DNA from: Carettochelys insculpta
Lineage: Eukaryota; Chordata; Testudines; Carettochelyidae
Direction: 5' to 3'
Assembly: GCF_033958435.1 (NCBI RefSeq)
Contig: NC_134138.1
Coordinates: forward strand, 186,717,298-186,781,297
DNA length: 64,000 nt
Notes under the pieces: model-generated
Database searches by the model: none
What the model was told of the DNA's origin: nothing
Seen by the model: only the letters and a program-made list of their open reading frames with translations
Part shown: in pieces, positions 59,597 to 64,000 of the stretch
Layout of the letters: each line of letters begins with the position of its first letter
Numbering within the stretch: position 1 is the stretch's first letter
Position numbers and translations under genes: made by a program

Positions 59597-59943
59597 GTCA
59601 AGACCAGCACCGTAGGGCTGAAGGTGATGACCTGCACGAGGGAGCCGATGGCCCGAAAGCGAGCCTCTGGTAGATATACTCTCGCTGTAACCAAGTTTAT
59701 GCGAGCCCCTATGAACTCTATGTCCTGTGTGGGGTCTATTTTTGATTTTGCCAGATTGATAACCAGGCCGAGTGAAGAGAACGTGTTTGCTGTGACGCGT
59801 ATCATGCGCAGAAACTCCCCCTTTGAGGCCCCTTTGAGCAGGCAGTCATCCAGATACGGGAAAATAAATACCCCGTCTGTGCAGGTAGGCTGACACCACT
59901 GCCAAGGTCTTGGTGAAGACTCTGGGGGCCGAGGAGAGGCCAA
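58573..59943 (-). CDS. DIRS-C reverse transcriptase (C-terminal part), RNase H and methyltransferase-like region
   Basis: An open frame of 456 codons. The first ~22 residues are out-of-frame lead-in; homology starts at VFIFPYLDDCLLKG, the reverse transcriptase active site (Asp 32 and 33), followed by DIEFIGARINLVTARVYLPE. RNase H follows with the likely catalytic set Asp 197 (TTDASLIGWGAH), Glu 229 (ILELRA), Asp 254 (STDNTS) and Asp 305 (HNVKADQLSR). Residues 365-456 (FAIPWRGPLLYAFPP, LIVPTWDRQQWFP) correspond to the stretch described in many DIRS elements as a DNA N6-adenine methyltransferase-like domain. It continues the frame 59,846-60,544 after a frame break. Confidence 0.9.
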   Translation of the reverse strand: MASPRPPESSPRPWQWCQPTCTDGVFIFPYLDDCLLKGASKGEFLRMIRVTANTFSSLGLVINLAKSKIDPTQDIEFIGARINLVTARVYLPEARFRAIGSLVQVITFSPTVLVLTCLQLLGHMAAATFVVQNARLHMRSMQHWLASVYKPAVHTVHRVVSPTAGVRKSLQWWVNPRNLLTGVPFHQPQVSVFLTTDASLIGWGAHMGEEVTQGLWSSTEQSLHINILELRAVFNACRHFRDHIQGKVVGISTDNTSTMFYINRQGGARSRAFCAEVIRLWNWCIANNILLKASYLPGAHNVKADQLSRRFALTHEWQIRPDLLRPIFHAWGFPQIDLFATQHNKKCPRFCSRAGLGWGSLGDAFAIPWRGPLLYAFPPTVLIHEVLQKARRERARMILIVPTWDRQQWFPLLLRMSDRPPMPLPVAPDLLTQAQGSIVHPQSLRLQAWLIHGSAP

Positions 59944-60544
59944 ACGGTAGGACCTTGTATTGGAAGTGTTCGTTGCCTACCATGAACCGGAGGAATCGCC
60001 GGTGAGCCGGATGGATAGTTATGTGGAAGTATGCGTCTTGTAAATCGAGGGCTGTGAACCAGTCTCCATCGTCCAGTGCTGTAAGGATGGAGGCGATTGT
60101 GATCATCCGAAAACGTTGCTTGCGCAGGTACCGGTTGAGGCCGCGAAGGTCTAAGATGGGCCTGCAGCCTCCTGTCTTTTTCTCCGTGAGGAAGTACCTG
60201 GAGTAGAACCCTTTCCCTTGCAGTTCCTCCGGCACTCTTTCCACTGCCCCTATGAGCATGAGATGGTCCACCTCCTGCCTGAGCCTCGCTACATGGGAGG
60301 CCTCCTGGAGGTGGGGCTTGGGTGGAGGTCGTGACGGTGGGAGCGACTGGAAGGGGATGGCGTATCCCGTGGCTATGATCTCCAGCACCCATTTGTCTGT
60401 GGTGATCCTTTGCCACTGGTCGTAGAATGGTCGGAGGCGATGGTGGAATAGTCGCTTCGGATGACCTTGTGCGATGGTAGTGATGGCGCAGCCCTGGATC
60501 TGTATGTCAAACTTGTGGCCTTTGGCCCTGCCCCGAGGACGCAC
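59846..60544 (-). CDS. DIRS-C reverse transcriptase, N-terminal part
   Basis: An open frame of 232 codons that overlaps the end of ORF1 by 38 bp. It contains the fingers (VERVPEELQGKGFYSRYFLT, KKTGGCRPILDLRGLN), the first catalytic Asp (about 167) in TALDLQDAYFHITIHP, and KVLPFGLSSAPRVFTKTL. The frame ends at GIYFPVSG, just where the active-site box begins in the next frame, so about 1 or 2 bases have been lost or gained near 59,858-59,878. Otherwise it looks well preserved. Confidence 0.9.
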   Translation of the reverse strand: MRPRGRAKGHKFDIQIQGCAITTIAQGHPKRLFHHRLRPFYDQWQRITTDKWVLEIIATGYAIPFQSLPPSRPPPKPHLQEASHVARLRQEVDHLMLIGAVERVPEELQGKGFYSRYFLTEKKTGGCRPILDLRGLNRYLRKQRFRMITIASILTALDDGDWFTALDLQDAYFHITIHPAHRRFLRFMVGNEHFQYKVLPFGLSSAPRVFTKTLAVVSAYLHRRGIYFPVSG

Positions 60545-62747
60545 GGCTCAGTTGTGAACGTCGCCTGGGAGTTCTGTACTGCTGGTGCTGTTGATGTCGC
60601 CCTTGCTCGTAACCCCTGTGGTACTGGGGGTGCTGTTGCTGGTACTGGTACCGTCTTTGTTGAGGGTAGTACCTTTTCTTTGTGTATGGAGGGGCGTAAA
60701 TCCCCAGGGTCCTGAGTGTGGCTCTTGAATCTTTACTGGAATGAAGGACCGAGTCAGTTGATTCAGCAAACAGCTTCTGCGAGTCGAAGTGAAGGTCAAC
60801 TATCTTTGCCTGCAGATCCCTCGGTATACCCAAAGTCTGGAGCCAGGACTCCCTTCGCATCACCACTGCCGTTGCTGTGGAACGTGCTGCTGTGTCCGCA
60901 ACGTCCAGGGCGATCTGAACTCCCGTCCTCGAGGCCGCGTAGCCTTCTTGCACTATGGCCTTGAGCACCGGCTTTTTGTCCTCTGGAAGCGAATCCATGA
61001 GGGAGATTAACCTGGAATAGTTGTCGAAATTATGGTTTGCTAAGTGCGCTGCGTAATTTGCCATTCGCAACGTTAAGGTGGAGGAGGAGTAGACCTTTCT
61101 GCCGAACAGCTCTAGCTTCTTGGCATCTTTGTCTGTTCCTCCTGTCCTGAATTGAGATGTCTTTGATCTTTGTTGCGACGACTCCACCACCAAGGAATTT
61201 GGCTGTGGGTGGCTAAACAGGAACTCCATGCCCTTCGACGGCACGAAGTATTTCTTATCCGCTCTCTTTTGGACAGGTGGAATAGTCGCAGGGGTCTGCC
61301 ATATCGTAGTGGCGGACTCTAAGATCGCTTCATCAAGCGGTATTGCTACTCTGGAGGAGGCCGGAGGTCTCAAATTTTTGAGGAGCTGATGGTGTTTCTC
61401 TTGCACCTCTGCTGTCTGGATGCCTTGCGTGAAGGCCACCCTCTTAAACAGCTCTTGAAACTGTTTGAGATCGTCCGGAGGATGGACGTCCCCCGGGGCC
61501 GTAGCCTCGTCCGGGGAGGAGAGCGAGGAACCGCTGGGGTACGTCTCTCTGGACCCTTCCGGTTCCTGCTGGTGATGGTACACCCTCTCACTAGAGGTTT
61601 GCGAGGGAAAATCTCGGGGTTCCATAACCAGTCCCCCCTGAGATGCTTGAGTCTCTGTCCCCGGTCGCGATTGCCCTCGGGGGTTTGAGATCGTCTGTGG
61701 GGATCTTTCCCTAGTAGATTGCCGATGGTGTCTATGCCCCGCGTGGTAGGGGCGACCATGGCAGTATAGGCACTGTTCTTGGGAAGGTGACCTAGACCAC
61801 TCCCTTGGTGCATACCCTTTGCGTCTGGGGGAGAGAGATCGTCGAGACACTGGAGAGAGCGATTTTGCATAATAGTCCAGCGGTTCAAACCCCAGGAAGG
61901 GTGAAGGTGGTCCCAGCCAGGGTGAGGCTGGTTGCAAAAATGGAGAAGGGGGCTCCGGGTAGGCTAGGGGGGACCCCTGCCTTCTGGTTGGAGTCTGCAA
62001 CATAAGCGGAGGGCTGTGAGAAAGCAACTCCACAGCCCTGTGCGGAGAGGGGCTGCAATGCCTCCTCTTGTGTGCAGCCTTCCCCCTCCCTTGAGGAGGT
62101 AACTCCGCCCCCTGACGTACAGGGGATCCCGGCCCCGTCCGCACCATGCTCGGCACGCTCGAGGGCGGTGCCGCACGTGCGGTGTCCTCCGGTGCCTGCA
62201 GGCTGTGTGCCTGCGCGCTCTGCACCGCCGGTTCCCCGGGGGTCGGTGCCGCTGCCTGCGGTGCCGCCGGTACCGGCGCTTGTTTAGCCGCCGCCCTGCC
62301 TGCGGTGCGGGGCGGCTGGCTGATTATCGGAGGCTGAGCCGCTTCCACGTGGCTCTCCGTGCCGCCGCCGATCAGCTGTTGCTGCGGCTGGGGGCTGCTC
62401 GCTCCTCCCTTCCCGCTCGCTGTTGCTGCCGGCAGGGATCGGGCTCGGGAGACTTTCCTCCGTTTTTGCGCTGATGGGGTGAGGGAGGCAGCTTTCCTTT
62501 TATGGGCCCCGGAGGGTCCCTCCTGCTGCGGCCGCTCCGGCACGTCTGGCTGGAGGGCCTTGTCGAAAAGCAGCATTTTAAGCCGCATCTCCCTGTCTCT
62601 CCTTGCTCTGGCTGTTAATTTAGCACAGAAGGAGCATTTCTGTGCAACATGGGACTCCCCAAGGCACCTTATGCATAGACTGTGCCCATCGGACGCTGGC
62701 ATTGCCTCTCGGCAGGACTCACATTTTTTAAATCCCGAAGAGGACAT
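60507..62747 (-). CDS. DIRS-C ORF1 (gag-like), intact 746 residues
   Basis: An uninterrupted frame that starts at the first ATG after a 475-bp leader. Residues 9-41 form a cysteine/histidine module (Cys 9, 12, 25, 28, 38, 41; His 22, 33), probably metal binding, also seen at the start of DIRS A and B ORF1. A long Pro/Ser/Ala-rich and Arg-rich middle follows. Residues about 470-660 are the conserved block (PLDEAILESATTIWQTPAT, KKYFVPSKGMEFLFSHP, KLFAESTDSVLHSSKDSRAT). The C-terminus (from about 680) is rich in Tyr, Gln, Arg and His (YYPQQRRYQYQQQ). By position it is the structural/nucleic-acid-binding protein; its biochemical role in DIRS is not established. Confidence 0.95.
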   Translation of the reverse strand: MSSSGFKKCESCREAMPASDGHSLCIRCLGESHVAQKCSFCAKLTARARRDREMRLKMLLFDKALQPDVPERPQQEGPSGAHKRKAASLTPSAQKRRKVSRARSLPAATASGKGGASSPQPQQQLIGGGTESHVEAAQPPIISQPPRTAGRAAAKQAPVPAAPQAAAPTPGEPAVQSAQAHSLQAPEDTARAAPPSSVPSMVRTGPGSPVRQGAELPPQGRGKAAHKRRHCSPSPHRAVELLSHSPPLMLQTPTRRQGSPLAYPEPPSPFLQPASPWLGPPSPFLGFEPLDYYAKSLSPVSRRSLSPRRKGYAPREWSRSPSQEQCLYCHGRPYHAGHRHHRQSTRERSPQTISNPRGQSRPGTETQASQGGLVMEPRDFPSQTSSERVYHHQQEPEGSRETYPSGSSLSSPDEATAPGDVHPPDDLKQFQELFKRVAFTQGIQTAEVQEKHHQLLKNLRPPASSRVAIPLDEAILESATTIWQTPATIPPVQKRADKKYFVPSKGMEFLFSHPQPNSLVVESSQQRSKTSQFRTGGTDKDAKKLELFGRKVYSSSTLTLRMANYAAHLANHNFDNYSRLISLMDSLPEDKKPVLKAIVQEGYAASRTGVQIALDVADTAARSTATAVVMRRESWLQTLGIPRDLQAKIVDLHFDSQKLFAESTDSVLHSSKDSRATLRTLGIYAPPYTKKRYYPQQRRYQYQQQHPQYHRGYEQGRHQQHQQYRTPRRRSQLSRASSGQGQRPQV

Positions 62748-63055
62748 TGTTGGTGAGTCTTTCAGTTGTTAAATGGGTACTTAGCACCTTCTCTGTGCTG
62801 TTTTCCCCTTCTGATGGCCTGCCGCAGCAGGAAGGCTGATGGCCCTATGCTCCTGGCCTCCGGCGCTTGTTACTGGGACTGGATTGAAGCTGTCCGCTTG
62901 TAGTTTGTTTGTTTTTTTTTTTGAAAAATAACAACCAGCTAACTTGCAGTAGCCTAAGTACTTGAAAAAACTTTAAAGAAAAACAGTTAAAGTCATTGAA
63001 TACGCTACTTGGCCTTAGCCTAGTTCGGATTCCGTCTGCAGCCGACGGCGGTTAA
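62748..63055 (-). promoter_or_regulatory. DIRS-C leader between right terminal repeat and ORF1
   Basis: About 300 bp of non-coding leader upstream of the ORF1 start on the minus strand, with a 10-base T run at 62,913-62,922. Transcription in DIRS is expected to begin in or near this terminal repeat. I see no clear TATA box in the right place, so the start site is an inference. Confidence 0.4.
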
Positions 63056-63222
63056 GAGGAACTGGCGGGGACCGGATCGCGCACATGGCCAGGAGCGCGC
63101 AATGGAGCGGCGCGCGCCGGCGCATGCACGGTCCGGCAGAAACTGCTTGGAAGATCCGATCTGCGGTGCCGGGCAAGCCCGACACCTATTGTGGAGCACC
63201 CACAGGGACACTCGAAGAAGAA
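63056..63222. repeat. DIRS-C right terminal repeat
   Basis: Runs from GAGGAACTGGCGGGGACCGG to ACACTCGAAGAAGAA and is the inverted partner of 57,170-57,336. It lies upstream of ORF1 in element orientation and is strongly CpG-rich (GGCGCGCGCCGGCGC at 63,109-63,123). Confidence 0.95.
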
Positions 63223-63630
63223 CTTATTTTCCATTTTTAAAAACAGAACTATTACCATTAGCTTGCCTCACTGTCAAGCACTGCCAAACCTACCGTTCAT
63301 ACTACACAGTTAAACTTCTCTATTCTAACCACTGTAATGTCAAATCAATAAGTGGTTCTGAGGTGAAACAGAGGAGCAGCAACTATGAAGTGTTACTTCT
63401 AAAAATGTCTCAATTCGCATGAACACGAAGCAGCTCAGACATAGGTGGGAACGATAAGACTAACAGCCTATGAAAACACTATTTAATTTAACTCTGTCCC
63501 AAGAGCTCCCCATATACACATGAATACAGGATGCTAAGCTGAAGCCAAGTAGAATATTATATTAACAGACTGAGTGCTCTCTCTGCCCACTTTTAATATT
63601 TGAATTGAAACCACAATACATAGAACAATT
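63223..63630. other. SEPTIN7 intron, no gene seen
   Basis: AT-rich sequence right of DIRS-C with no recognised feature. Confidence 0.6.
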
Positions 63631-63631
63631 A

Positions 63632-64000
63632 AGGACTATATCTACATTACAGTGATTTGTCAACAGACTTTTTGTTGGACGATATATTCCAACAAAACTT
63701 CTGTCAATCGCTCGTGGCCAAACTGCCAAGTGGATTGCAAGTGCGGTCCTCTCTGTTGACAGTGTGGCTGGATTGCCCAGCCACTCTATCAGCAAAGTGG
63801 CCAACTGGAAACACAGCAGACAGGGCTGCCTGGTGTTCCAGAAGCCCTGTATGTTGACAGAAGGCCCCCCGGAATGTCCAGACTGGCTTTCTGTTGACAG
63901 ATCTCTGTCGGCATGGGCATTATTCCTCATGGGGAGCGGAGCTAGAGCTGTTGGCAAGACAGAAATGGGAATCTGGACACACTGCTCTTTTGCTGATAAA
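63632..64000. mobile_element. MITE with TATCTACA-type end, truncated by the window
   Basis: Begins after TTAA with GGACTATATCTACATTACAG, resembling the GGATATGTCTACACC end of the Harbinger element at 22.8 kb. The interior has repeated GTTGACAG/CTGTTGACAG and TGTCAACAG words in both orientations. It runs past the window edge, so its partner end is not visible. Non-coding. Confidence 0.55.

Larger units (their letters stand above)
57139..63222 (-). mobile_element. DIRS retrotransposon copy C, structurally complete
   Basis: A 6.1-kb DIRS element with a left terminal repeat (57,141-57,336), an internal complementary region (57,405-57,504), three overlapping coding regions on the minus strand and a right terminal repeat (63,056-63,222). 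DIRS elements copy themselves through a circular DNA intermediate and integrate with a tyrosine recombinase, leaving no target duplication; none is seen here. The whole element is GC- and CpG-rich compared with the AT-rich intron, indicating little decay and a recent insertion. Only two frame breaks are visible (about 59,860 and 57,971-57,976). Confidence 0.95.

Noticed and set aside
45605..64000. SEPTIN7 P-loop exon
   Set aside because: No GxxGxGKS-encoding exon with splice sites was found on the minus strand; presumably beyond the right edge.
1..64000. CRISPR arrays, tRNA/rRNA genes, retroviral LTRs
   Set aside because: No regularly spaced repeats, no cloverleaf or ribosomal sequence and no LTR/primer-binding-site pair were seen; the pol-like sequences all group with DIRS, CR1 or an RTE-like LINE.

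Overview
This window is vertebrate (amniote) intronic DNA. It holds seven internal exons of SEPTIN7 on the minus strand (19,485 to 45,604) and is heavily loaded with transposable elements. The mix of DIRS elements, CR1 LINEs, GIY-YIG Penelope-like elements (PLEs), Harbinger elements with a 'TGTCTACAC' end motif, Tigger-like and hAT-like MITEs is typical of a turtle genome. I infer a turtle or another non-avian sauropsid from this repeat profile; nothing in the window identifies a species. There are no prokaryotic genes, tRNA, rRNA or CRISPR features.

Layout, left to right. 1-826: a broken non-LTR reverse transcriptase (minus) that interrupts an old DIRS element. About 826-5,606: DIRS copy A (minus, badly decayed). 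5,607-19,484: AT-rich intron with a short MITE (about 6,980-7,285), a Tigger-like element with a GC-rich core (7,851-8,837), a Harbinger-type element flanked by TTA (13,642-15,397), a CR1 fragment and a PLE tail. 19,485-21,020: two SEPTIN7 exons with three DNA-transposon relics in the intron between them. 22,799-30,627: a two-gene Harbinger element (transposase on +, Myb/SANT-like on -) split by a 3.5-kb CR1. 31,205-31,940: a PLE. 33,431-45,604: five more SEPTIN7 exons, separated by a second Tigger-like element, two PLE insertions with inverted-repeat ends and clear target-site duplications (one just right of the last exon), a CR1 tail and an hAT-like element. 48,355-55,257: DIRS copy B, nested inside a Tigger-like MITE and itself carrying a 1.1-kb Tigger-like insertion. 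57,139-63,222: DIRS copy C, structurally complete.

The most notable object is DIRS copy C. It keeps both inverted terminal repeats and the internal complementary region, which reads as the reverse complement of the two ends joined. That is the hallmark of DIRS replication through a circle. It encodes an intact 746-residue ORF1, then reverse transcriptase, RNase H and a methyltransferase-like region, and a tyrosine recombinase whose Arg, His-x-x-Arg and Tyr residues are all present. Two frame breaks (about 59,860 and an A-run at 57,971-57,976) are the only obvious damage. All three DIRS copies lie in the same orientation as SEPTIN7.

SEPTIN7 reads correctly across all seven exons, with consensus splice sites and matching phases, so the host gene looks functional. 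Its 5' exons (including the P-loop exon) should lie beyond 64,000 and its 3' coiled-coil exons before position 1. I did not find either set here.
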